Below, one piece after another: positions 7,884 to 17,549 of a stretch of DNA of 64,000 bases. How positions within the stretch are numbered: position 1 is the stretch's first letter; each line of letters opens with the position of its first letter. The stretch spans positions 171,312 through 235,311 of the forward strand of contig JBJMQS010000020.1 in assembly GCA_045802605.1 (NCBI GenBank). Direction: 5' to 3'. Source of the stretch: JBJMQS01 sp045802605. GTDB lineage: Bacteria > Planctomycetota > Planctomycetia > Gemmatales > Gemmataceae. A program made the translations under genes and the position numbers. Under the pieces are notes generated by a model. It saw nothing but the letters and a program-made list of their open reading frames with translations. It had not been told where the DNA came from and searched no databases.

Positions 7884-8531
7884 CTACTCCCCCGCGCAAA
7901 ACGGATTCGCCCGTTTCTCTTCGCCGATGGTGGTGGTGGGGCCGTGGCCGGGGTAGACGATCGTGTCGGGCGGCAGGGGCCAGAGTCTGCGGCGGATGCC
8001 GCTGACCAGTTGCTCCATACTTCCGCCGGGGAAATCGGTGCGGCCGATGCTGCCGTTGAAGAGCACGTCGCCGCCGAGCACGTGCACGCGATCTGGTTCG
8101 CGCAGGACGTAGACGACGTGGCCCGGCGAGTGGCCGGGAATCTCCATCGCTTCCAACATGAAGCCCGCGATTTCCACAGCACTATCGTCGGGCAGCAGCA
8201 CGTCGGGCGGCGGGCTGGTGATATTGAAGCCCCACGCGCCGCTCAGATTGGCCATCGGGTCGGAGAGCATGACCGCATCGCTCTGGCCGATCACGATCGG
8301 TGCCCCGGGAAACGCTTCCTTCATCGCCGCGTTGCCGGCAATGTGATCGACGTGGCCATGGGTATTGAGCAACATGACGGCCGTGAGATTATTCGATTTC
8401 AGCTCTTGCAGAATCTTGTCGGGCTCGAAGCCGGGATCGATCACAATCGCCTGGGAATTGCCGGGTCGCCAGAGAATGTAGGAATTCTCGGCAAACGGCA
8501 TCGACTCGACGCAACGGATTTCAAACGCCAT
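7884..8531 (-). CDS. MBL-fold metallo-hydrolase, glyoxalase II-like
   Basis: Product of 215 residues. The zinc-binding motif is LLNTHGHVDHIAGN (THxHxDH), with further metal ligands in IPGHSPGHVVYV, GGDVLFNGSIGRTDFPGG and VYPGHGPTTTIGEEK. These are the ligands of the YcbL/glyoxalase II-like group, which hydrolyses thioesters such as S-lactoylglutathione. The exact substrate cannot be told from sequence. Divergent from the DUF1571 gene with a 228-bp shared upstream region. Confidence 0.88.
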   Translation of the reverse strand: MAFEIRCVESMPFAENSYILWRPGNSQAIVIDPGFEPDKILQELKSNNLTAVMLLNTHGHVDHIAGNAAMKEAFPGAPIVIGQSDAVMLSDPMANLSGAWGFNITSPPPDVLLPDDSAVEIAGFMLEAMEIPGHSPGHVVYVLREPDRVHVLGGDVLFNGSIGRTDFPGGSMEQLVSGIRRRLWPLPPDTIVYPGHGPTTTIGEEKRANPFCAGE

Positions 8532-8759
8532 GGCATTCTCGAAAAAAAACGAAAACTTTTGATCATTTTACGAAAAGTCGAGCGGGCGTGTTTTCCGTAT
8601 CCCGTTCGGCGGCGGTCATTTGCGGCTTGCCAAGCGTTGCTGGTTCCAAATCGCCCCCCACCCCCCGATTTTGGCAACGAAACAACGAAACGACCTTCAC
8701 GCGATTGGACCGCTGCCGTAAACTTCCCGCTTGCCTGAGACCTCGGAAGGAATCCGCAT

Positions 8760-9542
8760 ATGCGTTCATGTCGAATTTGGTTGGGCTTGGCGTTGGTGGC
8801 GGCGGGCATTGCATCGGCCATCGCGCAAGGGCCGACACTCGGTGGCAATACCGCGGGGCAACAGTCATCGCCGCTGGTGGCCGCCGCCCAACTGCTCAAC
8901 GAAGCGCAAACCAGCTTCGCGCGGGTCAACGATTACACCGGCATGTTTTACAAGCAAGAACGCGTCAACGGGCAGCTCAACCCCGAGCAGACGATTCAGA
9001 TCCGCGTCCGGCAACAGCCGTTCAGCGTGTACTTGAAGTGGAACGGGCCGCAGAAGTTTGTCGGCCAAGAAGCCTGTTTCGTCTCGGGCAAGAATAGCAA
9101 CATGGTACGCGTCAAAGCGGCGACTGGTTTGGCCAGCGCGATCGGCTGGGTGTCGATCGATCCCAAAGGCCCGCGGGCGACGGCCAACGACCGGCATAGC
9201 ATCACCGATTTCGGCATCGGCCATCTGATCGAGCGCATGACCCGCAACGTGGATGAGTATCGCAAGCAGCCGCCCGATCAGACGCAGATCACATTCGGCG
9301 AGTACCGTTTCTTGCAGAAAGCGTGTGTGCGGATGGAAACCACGCATCGCACGAACACCGGCCAGTTCTATGCCGCCCGCACAGTGATTTATTTCGACAA
9401 AGAAACCCGCTTGCCCGTTCGTGCCGAAGCCTACGACTGGCCCAAGGCCGGCGGCACGCAAGGTGGCGATTTGCTCGAGTGCTACAGCTACGTGGATATG
9501 AAGTTCAACGTGGGCCTGACCGACGCTGCATTCAATTACTAA
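8760..9542 (+). CDS. DUF1571 secreted protein
   Basis: Product of 260 residues with a signal peptide (hydrophobic residues about 5-22, cut near AIAQG). The mature part fits the planctomycete DUF1571 family: DYTGMFYKQERVNGQL, then PFSVYLKWNGPQKFVGQE, and GGDLLECYSYVDMKFN near the end. The fold is probably related to outer-membrane lipoprotein-sorting proteins (LolA/LolB-like), an inference from the beta-strand pattern and the 'Y-x-G-x-F' start. Start ATG at 8760 has GAAGGAA upstream. Convergent with pepT, only 15 nt apart. Confidence 0.82.
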   Translation: MRSCRIWLGLALVAAGIASAIAQGPTLGGNTAGQQSSPLVAAAQLLNEAQTSFARVNDYTGMFYKQERVNGQLNPEQTIQIRVRQQPFSVYLKWNGPQKFVGQEACFVSGKNSNMVRVKAATGLASAIGWVSIDPKGPRATANDRHSITDFGIGHLIERMTRNVDEYRKQPPDQTQITFGEYRFLQKACVRMETTHRTNTGQFYAARTVIYFDKETRLPVRAEAYDWPKAGGTQGGDLLECYSYVDMKFNVGLTDAAFNY

Positions 9543-9557
9543 TCGAGAAACGCCGTC

Positions 9558-10787
9558 CTACTGAGCAGCGCCCCAAACTTTTGCCAACTCCACCAGCACG
9601 CGCACGGCCGAGCGCATCTCTTCCAGACAGGTCCATTCCAGCGGTGAGTGCGGATTGTGCTCGCCGGTCGAGAGATTCGGCGTGGGCAAACCGCGCTCAG
9701 TCATCTGCGCGCCATCGGTGCCGCCGCGAATGGCCATGATGCGCGGTTCGAAGCCGGCCGCTTTCATAGCGGTGATCGCGTTGTCCATAGCACGCGGCTC
9801 TTTCGAAATGCCATCGGCCATGTTGCGGTACTGTTTGGCCACCTCGACGGTGACTTTCGCGCCGGGGTATTCGATTTCCAACATGCGGGCAATCGCTCGC
9901 AACAACTCCACTTGGTCAGAAAGCCGGGGCGTATCGAAGTCGCGCAGCAAGAAGCTCAACACGACTTGGCCGACGCCGCCTTCGATGGTGTACGGATGGA
10001 TGAATCCTTGCCGGCCTTCGGTCGTTTCAGGTGACAGTGATGCCTTGGGTAGTCGCTCCAAGAATTGACCCGAGAGGCGAATGGCGTTGACCATTTTGCC
10101 TTTGGCCACCGAGGGATGGATGTTGATGCCGCGGATCGTGACGGTCGCCTTGTCGGCGGAAAATGTCTCGCCTTCGATCTCGCCTTCGCCCATGCCGTCG
10201 AGGGTGTAAGCGACGACGGCGCCGATCTTGGCGACATCGACGTGCAGCACGCCGCGACCGATTTCCTCGTCACAAGTGAAGAGCACGCGAATGGGCCCAT
10301 GGGGAATCTCGGGCCGAGCCAAAAGCTCGCGCACGGCTTCCATGATCACGGCCACGCCGGCTTTGTCATCCGCGCCCAACAGCGTGGTGCCATCAGTGGT
10401 GATCAAAGTTTTGCCGATGCACTTTTTTAGATCAGGAAAATCGGATGGCCGCAGCACCTTGGTGCGATCGCCCGGCAGCAAGAGATCGCGGCCATCGTAC
10501 TTCTCATGCACGATCGGCTTCACGTTTTTCCCGGAAGTCTCCGGCGAGGTATCGACGTGCGCGTTCCAGGCGATCGTCGGCGCACCGGCCACGTTGCCCG
10601 GCACCGTCGCGATGATGATGCCATGCTCGTCTTGCCTGGCGTCGGTCAAACCCATCTCGCGCAATTCATCGGCCAGCACTTTGCCGAGCACCAATTGGCC
10701 CGGTGAGCTGGGATAGGTTTTGGAACATTCATTCGCTTGCGTGTCGATGCGGACATATCGGAGAAAGCGATCGAGGAGAGTATCCAT
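9558..10787 (-). CDS. pepT: Peptidase T (tripeptide aminopeptidase)
   Basis: M20-family zinc aminopeptidase that removes the N-terminal residue from tripeptides in the cytoplasm. The 409 residues match E. coli PepT (about 408). Metal and catalytic residues are visible: NAHVDTSPE (His and catalytic Asp), LLGADDKAGVA (bridging Asp), TCDEEIGRGV (general-base Glu and Glu), YTLDG (Asp) and STGEHNPHSPLEW (His). The start MDTLLDRFLRYV at 10787 aligns with the known N-terminus; a GTG at 10805 would add six residues. It lies 27 nt downstream of nth on the same strand. Confidence 0.95.
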   Translation of the reverse strand: MDTLLDRFLRYVRIDTQANECSKTYPSSPGQLVLGKVLADELREMGLTDARQDEHGIIIATVPGNVAGAPTIAWNAHVDTSPETSGKNVKPIVHEKYDGRDLLLPGDRTKVLRPSDFPDLKKCIGKTLITTDGTTLLGADDKAGVAVIMEAVRELLARPEIPHGPIRVLFTCDEEIGRGVLHVDVAKIGAVVAYTLDGMGEGEIEGETFSADKATVTIRGINIHPSVAKGKMVNAIRLSGQFLERLPKASLSPETTEGRQGFIHPYTIEGGVGQVVLSFLLRDFDTPRLSDQVELLRAIARMLEIEYPGAKVTVEVAKQYRNMADGISKEPRAMDNAITAMKAAGFEPRIMAIRGGTDGAQMTERGLPTPNLSTGEHNPHSPLEWTCLEEMRSAVRVLVELAKVWGAAQ

Positions 10788-10814
10788 GGTGATGTTAACG
10801 CTCACTTTCAGTCA

Positions 10815-11462
10815 TCATTCATCGACTCCCACGCGCGGGCACAGGTCGGCCAGCGAGCAAGAATCGCAGGCCGGCCGCCGCGAGGCGCACACTTGCCGGC
10901 CGTGAAAGATCATGCGGTGGTTGTAGAGCACCCAGTCCTTTTTTGACCAGACCTGCATCAAATCCTGCTCGACTTTGACAGGGTCGGTGTGCTTGGTGAA
11001 ACCCAGTCGCCGGCTCAGCCGGCCGACGTGCGTATCGACGGTAATTCCCGGCACGCCGAAACAGTCGCCAAGCACCACATTTGCGGTTTTGCGGCCCACC
11101 CCCGGCAAAGCGACGAGTTCTTCCAGGGTGCCAGGCACTTGGCCGCCATGGCGTTCCACGATGGCCCGGCAGGCATCGCGAATGTTCTTCGCTTTCGCGC
11201 GGAAAAAGCCCGTGGGCCGGATGATCCGTTCGATCTCGCTCAGCTCGGCTTTGGCCATCGACGGCGGATCGGGGAATCGCGCGAAAAGCTCCGGCGTGGT
11301 CAGATTCACGCGGGCATCGGTGCACTGGGCGGAGAGAATCGTAGCGACCAGCAACTGGTACGCATTCTCATGCTCCAAAGCGCAATGAGCGTCGGGATAG
11401 AGTTTGCCCAGCCGACGGAAAACGGCGCGGGCTAGGGTGCGCAGTGAAGATAGGTCGGCCAT
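10815..11462 (-). CDS. nth: Endonuclease III
   Basis: Bifunctional DNA glycosylase/AP lyase of base-excision repair, acting on oxidised pyrimidines. Product of 215 residues. The helix-hairpin-helix is LPGVGRKTANVVLG with the catalytic lysine in the first part of the motif, the catalytic aspartate is in GITVDTHVGRLSRRLG, and the 4Fe-4S ligands are C-x6-C-x2-C-x5-C in VCASRRPACDSCSLADLC. The N-terminal helices include LLVATILSAQCTD. All catalytic elements are intact. Likely cotranscribed with pepT. Confidence 0.96.
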   Translation of the reverse strand: MADLSSLRTLARAVFRRLGKLYPDAHCALEHENAYQLLVATILSAQCTDARVNLTTPELFARFPDPPSMAKAELSEIERIIRPTGFFRAKAKNIRDACRAIVERHGGQVPGTLEELVALPGVGRKTANVVLGDCFGVPGITVDTHVGRLSRRLGFTKHTDPVKVEQDLMQVWSKKDWVLYNHRMIFHGRQVCASRRPACDSCSLADLCPRVGVDE

Positions 11463-11544
11463 GTTCGCGATGGTAACTCAGGCAGGGCAAATACGGAAGC
11501 CATATTGTCAGTCGCCACTCATCCAGGTTAATCTCCGCGGCATC

Positions 11545-11622
11545 TGTAGCTGGCCTCTGTGAGGCCGGCCGAGGGTGACAGACTCACCTACAGAATGGCC
11601 GGCCTCACAGAGGCCAGCTACA
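11545..11622. repeat. Perfect 26-bp inverted repeat upstream of the MMPL gene
   Basis: The arms 11545-11570 and 11597-11622 are perfect reverse complements (TGTAGCTGGCCTCTGTGAGG at the left outer edge), with a 26-nt loop. It sits just before the TTG start proposed for the transporter and 83 nt upstream of nth, which reads away. No T-run follows, so it looks more like a dispersed palindrome than a simple terminator. Confidence 0.85.
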
Positions 11623-11633
11623 GGGAGAATCGT

Positions 11634-14390
11634 TTGGCGCACGACGACTCGCTCTTGGCTCGCGGCTCAGTCTATGTCGTAGACGCGGTCTGCCGCCGGC
11701 CGATCGCGGTGCTGGTCGTCTCGGTATTGCTGGCCGCCGTTTCGACCTACGGCTTTTGCACGCAAATCGAATATCGCACGCAGCGCACCGATCTCGTTAG
11801 TCCTGACAAAGATTATCAACGCCGCTGGCGCGATTACTTGGCGGAGTTCGGCGACGAAGATGACATGGTCGTGGTCGTACGTGGCCAAGACCGGGCGACG
11901 ATGCAGTCGGCCGTCGATGATCTCGCGGCCCGAGTGGCGAAGCAGCCGGCGCTATTCGATCGCATCTTCGCGCGGGCTGATCTCACCGGCCTCAAGAATC
12001 GTGCGCTGCTTTACTTGCCACTCGAACAGTTGCACGCGATTCGCGAAAACCTTGATCGCATGGGGCCGCTGTTGTCCACACCGGTGGGGCCCTTAGCTTG
12101 GCGATCGCTGACGCTTGTGAATCTCTTGCGTCAAGCGCGGGAACGAGCCGGGCGCTTGGACCCGGAAACGCCACTGGTCCCGGCCGATGAACAGTTTCTC
12201 ACTCAGTTGCTAGCAACGGTGCGCTGTGCCAATGCGGCACTGAGCGACGCCAACAATTACAAGAATCCCTGGGACAGCCTGCTGCCCGCACCGCCGGGGG
12301 CCGACGCCACGCAACTCGACGCACCGCAGTATTTCTTTTCGGGTGATGGACGTCTCGCGTTCCTGCTCGTTCACCCGGTGAAGGACCCCAATTCCTTTAC
12401 ACCTGCACAAACCAGTGTCGATGCCCTGCGAGCAATCCTCACGGCCGCGCGACCCAATTACTCGAATCTCGAACTCGGACTGACCGGCTTGCCGGTGCTC
12501 GAAACCGATGAGATGGTCGCCTCCAACCGTGATTCGAATCTGGCGGGTTGGCTCGCGCTGGGTGGCACGGCCCTCTTGTATTGGGTGGTGTACCGCGGTT
12601 TGCGTTATCCCCTCCTGACCGTATCGGCGTTGCTCGCGGGCACTGCCTGGGCGATGGGTTGGCTCACGATCACCGTCGGACACTTGAACATTCTCTCGGC
12701 CGCATTCGCAGTGATGCTCATCGGCCTCGGCGACTACGGCGTCTTGTGGGTCACGCATTATGAGCAGCGCCGCCGATCGGGGGACGACCCTACCGCGGCG
12801 ACTCGCGACACAGCCGCGATTGTGGGGCCAAGCATTCTTGTCGCATCGTTCACGACTGCCCTGGCGTTCTATGCGGCCATGCTCGCCGACTTCAAAGCCG
12901 TGGCGGAGTTGGGCTGGATCGCGGGCTGCGGCGTGATGTTCTGTGCATTCGCTTGCTTCACCGTATTGCCGGCTCTTATTCGGTTGACCGATCGCCGCGG
13001 TGTTCTCACCACGCTGGCCGTGATCGGGAATGACGGGGACCGTTTGCCGGTTTTCGCCGAACGGCGGCCGGCATTGTGGCTGCCCGCGCTCGCTCGGCGG
13101 CCCAAACCAGTTGTGATTGCCGGTGTCGTGTTCGCGGTGATCGCCACCGTGTTCGCTTGTCGTGTTCGATACGACCACAACTTGCTGAACATGCAGGCTG
13201 AAGGCCTCGATTCAGTGAAGTGGGAAGGCGAACTGATCGCCGCGACGGCCGGAGCGAGTTGGCATGCCGTCAGCCACGTTGCGACGGCGGAGCAGGCGTT
13301 GGCACTGAAGGCGCGATACGAACAATTGCCGGGCGTCAGCCGGGTGGTCGAGGTGGCATCGCTGGTGCCGCCCGAGCAGGATCGCAAGGTTGAGATCGTG
13401 GCCCATATTCGCCGACAGCTCACCGCGCTGCCGGCCGTGAACCAGACAATTAGCCCGATGACCCCCGCGCCGCGCGAAGTGCAAAAGGAAGCCACGTTGC
13501 TTCTGGGTGCGCTTCAGCCCTTGGCGCCGATTAGCCCCCATGCACTGTTGGAACAACTCGTCCGCGGACTGATGGAATTGCGCGATCACCCCGCATTTCA
13601 AGCGGGCGATGGCGCTCGCGACCGCTTACGCGCTTTCGAAGCACGGCTCGCCGGCGATCTGCTGGCGGATTTGCACCGGCTCAAGAATGTCGCCACGCCG
13701 ACTCCGATCACGTTGGCTGATCTGCCGCCTTGTCTTCGCGAGCGGTTCGTCGGTCAAAGTGGCCGGTGGCTGGTGCAGGCGTACGCCAAGGAAAATCTCT
13801 GGGACATGGCTCCTCTGGAGCGATTCGTCGCCGCGATTCGCACGGTCGATGCCGACGCGACCGGCAAACCGTTCGGCACGCTCGAGGGTTTGAAGGCGAT
13901 GCAAAACGGCTTTGCCCGTGCCGGCGTGTATGCCCTTTTCGTCATCGTCGCCGTGCTCGCGCTCGATTTCCGCTCGGTGAAATACACCGCCATGGCGATG
14001 GTGCCCCTCGCCGTCGGTGTCATACTTCTGCTGGGCGTCATGGGGCTGACCTGGCACGACCTGAACCCGGCCAACATGATCGCCTTGCCGCTCATCGTCG
14101 GAGTGGGCGTAGACAATGGCGTGCATGTGCTGCACGATTTCCGCAACCGCACCCGCCGGCCATACTCGCTGGCGGCCACCACCGGCAAAGGCATCGCCGT
14201 GAGCGCGCTGACCACGGTCTTGGGCTTCGGCGCGCTGATGGTGTCGAGTCATCGCGGACTATCAAGCCTGGGATTCGTGCTGGCACTCGGCGTCACCACC
14301 TGCATGGTCGCCGCGTTGGTCTTGCTGCCGGCTCTCTTACATCTTGTGGGTGAACATCGCGCCCGCAAAGCGGCCCGTCGCGCGGCGTAG
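11634..14390 (+). CDS. MMPL/RND family transporter
   Basis: Product of about 918 residues with the RND layout: one helix near the N-terminus (RRPIAVLVVSVLLAAV), a large extracytoplasmic loop, a helix cluster (about residues 305-460), a second helix near 500, a second loop, and a terminal helix cluster (about 780-910). NILSAAFAVMLIGLGDYG and NMIALPLIVGVGVDNGVHV are the paired GxxxD-type helix-4 motifs. A TTG at 11634 with AGGGAG six nt upstream is the best start; codons further upstream run through the inverted repeat. Substrate is unknown; HpnN-like lipid export is possible but unproven. Confidence 0.85.
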   Translation: MAHDDSLLARGSVYVVDAVCRRPIAVLVVSVLLAAVSTYGFCTQIEYRTQRTDLVSPDKDYQRRWRDYLAEFGDEDDMVVVVRGQDRATMQSAVDDLAARVAKQPALFDRIFARADLTGLKNRALLYLPLEQLHAIRENLDRMGPLLSTPVGPLAWRSLTLVNLLRQARERAGRLDPETPLVPADEQFLTQLLATVRCANAALSDANNYKNPWDSLLPAPPGADATQLDAPQYFFSGDGRLAFLLVHPVKDPNSFTPAQTSVDALRAILTAARPNYSNLELGLTGLPVLETDEMVASNRDSNLAGWLALGGTALLYWVVYRGLRYPLLTVSALLAGTAWAMGWLTITVGHLNILSAAFAVMLIGLGDYGVLWVTHYEQRRRSGDDPTAATRDTAAIVGPSILVASFTTALAFYAAMLADFKAVAELGWIAGCGVMFCAFACFTVLPALIRLTDRRGVLTTLAVIGNDGDRLPVFAERRPALWLPALARRPKPVVIAGVVFAVIATVFACRVRYDHNLLNMQAEGLDSVKWEGELIAATAGASWHAVSHVATAEQALALKARYEQLPGVSRVVEVASLVPPEQDRKVEIVAHIRRQLTALPAVNQTISPMTPAPREVQKEATLLLGALQPLAPISPHALLEQLVRGLMELRDHPAFQAGDGARDRLRAFEARLAGDLLADLHRLKNVATPTPITLADLPPCLRERFVGQSGRWLVQAYAKENLWDMAPLERFVAAIRTVDADATGKPFGTLEGLKAMQNGFARAGVYALFVIVAVLALDFRSVKYTAMAMVPLAVGVILLLGVMGLTWHDLNPANMIALPLIVGVGVDNGVHVLHDFRNRTRRPYSLAATTGKGIAVSALTTVLGFGALMVSSHRGLSSLGFVLALGVTTCMVAALVLLPALLHLVGEHRARKAARRAA

Positions 14391-14448
14391 CGACCACAGA
14401 ATATACTAAAGCGCATGGACAGACCTCGAGTTTACATTGAGCCTAACC

Positions 14449-14631
14449 ATGCAACAGAAGCAGAGTGATCCCGTAATCGATGAAGTTCGAGAAATCCGCC
14501 GCCGCATTTCCGCGCAATTTGAACATGATCGCGCGAAACTGGTGGAACACTACCGCAAGCTCCAAGAACAATTTCGAGATCGACTTGTAGGCCCGCCGGC
14601 ATCCAGAACTGATGATCCATCGGCGGCATAA
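14449..14631 (+). CDS. Small conserved charged protein
   Basis: Product of 60 residues from the ATG at 14449; an in-frame TTG at 14437 would add four. The core DPVIDEVREIRRRISAQF and LVEHYRKLQEQFRDRL is a helical, charged pattern that recurs in short proteins of planctomycetes and cyanobacteria, often near toxin-antitoxin or transposase genes. This recurrence is from memory, not a search. Function is unknown. No partner gene is adjacent. Confidence 0.6.
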   Translation: MQQKQSDPVIDEVREIRRRISAQFEHDRAKLVEHYRKLQEQFRDRLVGPPASRTDDPSAA

Positions 14632-14668
14632 GCAATCGCAAACATGATCGCAGGAATGGAGGCTCGTC

Positions 14669-15103
14669 ATGAAACGGTTCTTCCGATTCAGTGCAATCAC
14701 CGTCATTGTCCTTGTCCTAGCCGTCAGTCTTTGTTGGTCTTGGGCCCAATGCACCGAAGACGCAGTCAGCGAAACCAACTTCGCTCGAATTACCGAGGGC
14801 ATGACCATCTCCGAGGTCAGAGCAATTTTGGGCCAAGAATCGATGATGGCATTTTGGATGGGCGATGGCGTGCGCGTAGGTTGGGAAGGTCGCAACAGGA
14901 CTGTCAGTGTGTTCTTTCCAAAGAACACTCCAAACAACTTGGAAAGCAAAGAGATCGTTGCCGACAACTGCGTCGCTCGCTGCACAAAAAGACGAGTGAA
15001 TGATGCAGTTGATTGGTTCAATTCCTTCGCCATGTTCGCGATGCCCTGCCCGAATCCACCGACGCCGGTGGTTACAACCATTGACGTCGCGGTCCCTCAG
15101 TAA
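14669..15103 (+). CDS. Secreted BamE/SmpA-like small protein
   Basis: Product of 144 residues with an N-terminal hydrophobic segment (residues 8-25) that is a signal peptide or anchor. FARITEGMTISEVRAILGQ (about residues 38-56) is the typical first helix-turn of the BamE/SmpA fold, followed by a beta sheet with VRVGWEGRNRTVSVFF. The motif is common in planctomycete exported proteins that are not BAM lipoproteins. A clear GGAGG ribosome site lies 6 nt before the ATG. It converges with the P-type ATPase gene, 16 nt apart. Confidence 0.68.
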   Translation: MKRFFRFSAITVIVLVLAVSLCWSWAQCTEDAVSETNFARITEGMTISEVRAILGQESMMAFWMGDGVRVGWEGRNRTVSVFFPKNTPNNLESKEIVADNCVARCTKRRVNDAVDWFNSFAMFAMPCPNPPTPVVTTIDVAVPQ

Positions 15104-15119
15104 CACTTCAAGTTGCAGG

Positions 15120-17435
15120 TCATATCTCTTGCTTGCGCAGTCGCAGCGCATTGCCCACCACCGACACGGAACTCAAGCTCATCGCCGCGCCGGCCCAAAT
15201 GGGTGAGATGAGGATGCCAAACACTGGGTACAGCACCCCGGCCGCGATGGGGATGCTCAGCACGTTGTAAGCGAAGGCCAGGAACAAATTCTGCCGGATG
15301 TTTCGCAATGTCGCCCGGCTCAAGCGGCGAGCACGAGCGATGCCGCGCAAATCGCCGCGCACCAAAGTGACGCCGGCACTTTCCATCGCCACGTCGGTGC
15401 CGGTGCCCATTGCGATACCGACGTCGGCGCGGGCCAAGGCCGGCGCATCGTTCACCCCGTCACCCGCCATGGCCACAATGTGGCCTTTGCGCTGCAGCCT
15501 CGCCACTGTTTCCTCTTTTTGCGCCGGCAATACTTCCGCGATGACTTCGTCGATGCCCAGCGATTGCGCCACCGCTTCGGCGGTGACGCGTCGATCGCCG
15601 GTCAGTATGATCAGCCGCATACCTTCGGCATGCAACAATCGAATTGCTTCGGCCGAAGATGCACGGATAGGATCCGCGACGCTGATTGATCCGGCGAGCG
15701 CACCGTCGATGGCGATCTGAACAACCGTGTGCGCAACATCCGTGGACGGAAGCGCGTCGGGAAGTCCCTGACTGCGAAACATGGCCGCGTTGCCGAGGAC
15801 CACTTTCTTGCCATCGACGATTCCCGCAATTCCTTGCCCTGGGATCGTCTGCACTTCGCGCGCTTCCGTGCGCGGCAGGTTGCGGGCGTCGGCCGCATGC
15901 ACGATGGCGGAGGCTAGCGGATGCTCACTGCCACTTTCGAGCCCGGCCGCTAGACGCAGAACGTCCGCTTCTGAAAAGCCAGGTTGCGGTCGGATATTCA
16001 CAACCTGCGGCTGACCCTCGGTCAGCGTGCCAGTTTTGTCCACGACCAACACGTCAGCATGAGCCAGACGTTCGAGTGCCTCGGCGTTGCGAAACAGAAC
16101 GCCGCTTTCCGCGCCCCGGCCGGTGCCGACCATAATCGCCATCGGCGTCGCCAAGCCCAGTGCGCACGGACACGCGATGATCATCACGGCGACGGCGTTG
16201 ACCAACCCGTGGGCCAATCGCGGTTCGGGGCCCCACAGCGACCAGGCCACGAAGGTCACGATGGCCGCACCCAAGACCGCCGGCACAAAAAAGCGGGAAA
16301 TCTGATCTACCAAGCGTTCCACGGGCGCACGGCTTCGCTGTGCTTCGAGAACCATGCGGACGATCTGGGCGAGCAGAGTGTCCGAACCCACCTTCTCGGC
16401 ACGCATCACCAGCGGGCCGTTGCCATTGACTGTGCCGCCGATGAGTTTTGACTCCGGCTCCTTTTCGACTGGGATTGGTTCGCCGGACACCATGGATTCG
16501 TCAACGGCGCTGCGTCCTTCAATCACAACTCCATCGGTCGGCACCTTCTCACCCGGCCGCACCCGCAGGCGATCGCCCGGCTGAAAATCCGTCAGGGGCA
16601 CATCGGTTTCTCTGCCATCCGCATCAATGCGTCGCGCGGTCTTCGGTGCGAGCCCCAACAGACGGCGAATAGCGCTCGACGTTTGGCTGCGAGCGCGAAG
16701 TTCCAGCACTTGACCGAGCAACACGAGCGCAGTCACCATCGCGGCGGTATCGAAGTAAGGTTCGACGGCTCCATGCATCGTGCGGAAGCCTGCCGGAAAC
16801 AAACCGGGTGCGATGGTCGCAAGGAGGCTATCGAGATAAGCCGCGCCGACGCCGAGCGCGATCAATGTGAACATGTTTGGGCTGCGGTGCACGATCGACT
16901 GCCAAGCCCGTTCGAAGAATGGCCAGCCGCACCACAGAACCACCGGCGTCGCCAGCACCAGTTGCACCCAGTTTAGTAAGCGCATGTCGATCGAATGCAG
17001 CGGCCCGCCCGGCAGCATGTCGGCCATTGCGATCACGAACACGGGCAAGCCAAGTGCGAGCGACCACTTGAACCGGCGCGTCATGTCCACGAGTTCCGGA
17101 TTCGGCCCCTCGTCCGCGGTGGGCACTCTTGGCTCCAGGGCCATGCCGCAAATAGGACACGCGGCTGGCTTATCGCTTTCAATTTGTGGATGCATCGGAC
17201 AGGAGTAAGCCGTCCCTGCAGCCGCCGGCTCCATCGCTTCGTGTCGCGCCTCGGGATGCAGATAGCGTTCGGGATTCGCCTGGAATTTACGCAGACAAGA
17301 TGCGGAGCAAAAGTAATAGGTTTGGCCTTGATAGGCGAAAGAGCCGGCCGCGTGGGCGGGATCGACCGTCATGCCGCAGACCGGGTCGATTTGGGCCGGT
17401 TCATTGACAAGATTCAGTGAAAGAGATTTGCTCAT
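15120..17435 (-). CDS. copA: Copper-type heavy-metal P1B ATPase
   Basis: Pumps monovalent copper (or silver) out of the cytoplasm using ATP. Product of 771 residues. Order: a YHS domain (IDPVCGMTVDPAHAAGSF to about residue 55), a heavy-metal-binding domain (YSCPMHPQIESDKPAACPIC), then eight helices with the actuator loop, the ion motif IIACPCALGLATP, phosphorylation site VDKTGTLTEG, SGSEHPLASAIV (the HP motif) and AGDGVNDAPAL. The last helices contain AYNVLSIP and MSLSSVSVVGNAL, the Cu(I) signature. There is no classical N-terminal GMTCxxC HMA domain; the YHS domain takes its place. Start ATG at 17435; an upstream extension lacks family resemblance. Confidence 0.93.
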   Translation of the reverse strand: MSKSLSLNLVNEPAQIDPVCGMTVDPAHAAGSFAYQGQTYYFCSASCLRKFQANPERYLHPEARHEAMEPAAAGTAYSCPMHPQIESDKPAACPICGMALEPRVPTADEGPNPELVDMTRRFKWSLALGLPVFVIAMADMLPGGPLHSIDMRLLNWVQLVLATPVVLWCGWPFFERAWQSIVHRSPNMFTLIALGVGAAYLDSLLATIAPGLFPAGFRTMHGAVEPYFDTAAMVTALVLLGQVLELRARSQTSSAIRRLLGLAPKTARRIDADGRETDVPLTDFQPGDRLRVRPGEKVPTDGVVIEGRSAVDESMVSGEPIPVEKEPESKLIGGTVNGNGPLVMRAEKVGSDTLLAQIVRMVLEAQRSRAPVERLVDQISRFFVPAVLGAAIVTFVAWSLWGPEPRLAHGLVNAVAVMIIACPCALGLATPMAIMVGTGRGAESGVLFRNAEALERLAHADVLVVDKTGTLTEGQPQVVNIRPQPGFSEADVLRLAAGLESGSEHPLASAIVHAADARNLPRTEAREVQTIPGQGIAGIVDGKKVVLGNAAMFRSQGLPDALPSTDVAHTVVQIAIDGALAGSISVADPIRASSAEAIRLLHAEGMRLIILTGDRRVTAEAVAQSLGIDEVIAEVLPAQKEETVARLQRKGHIVAMAGDGVNDAPALARADVGIAMGTGTDVAMESAGVTLVRGDLRGIARARRLSRATLRNIRQNLFLAFAYNVLSIPIAAGVLYPVFGILISPIWAGAAMSLSSVSVVGNALRLRKQEI

Positions 17436-17549
17436 CGGTCCGTTTCTTCGGCCTCGCTTCCGCGTGATTTGACCATGCCCGCCTATTCCATTATCGCCGC
17501 GTCGGCTAAGGTAAGGTGCACGCAGGTCCGATGCCGGGAGATTGCGATC

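Noticed and set aside
12210..13178. Long minus-strand frame of 322 codons inside the transporter
   Set aside because: It is antisense to the MMPL transporter, whose helices and paired GxxxD motifs are clear. GC-rich codon bias opens such frames.
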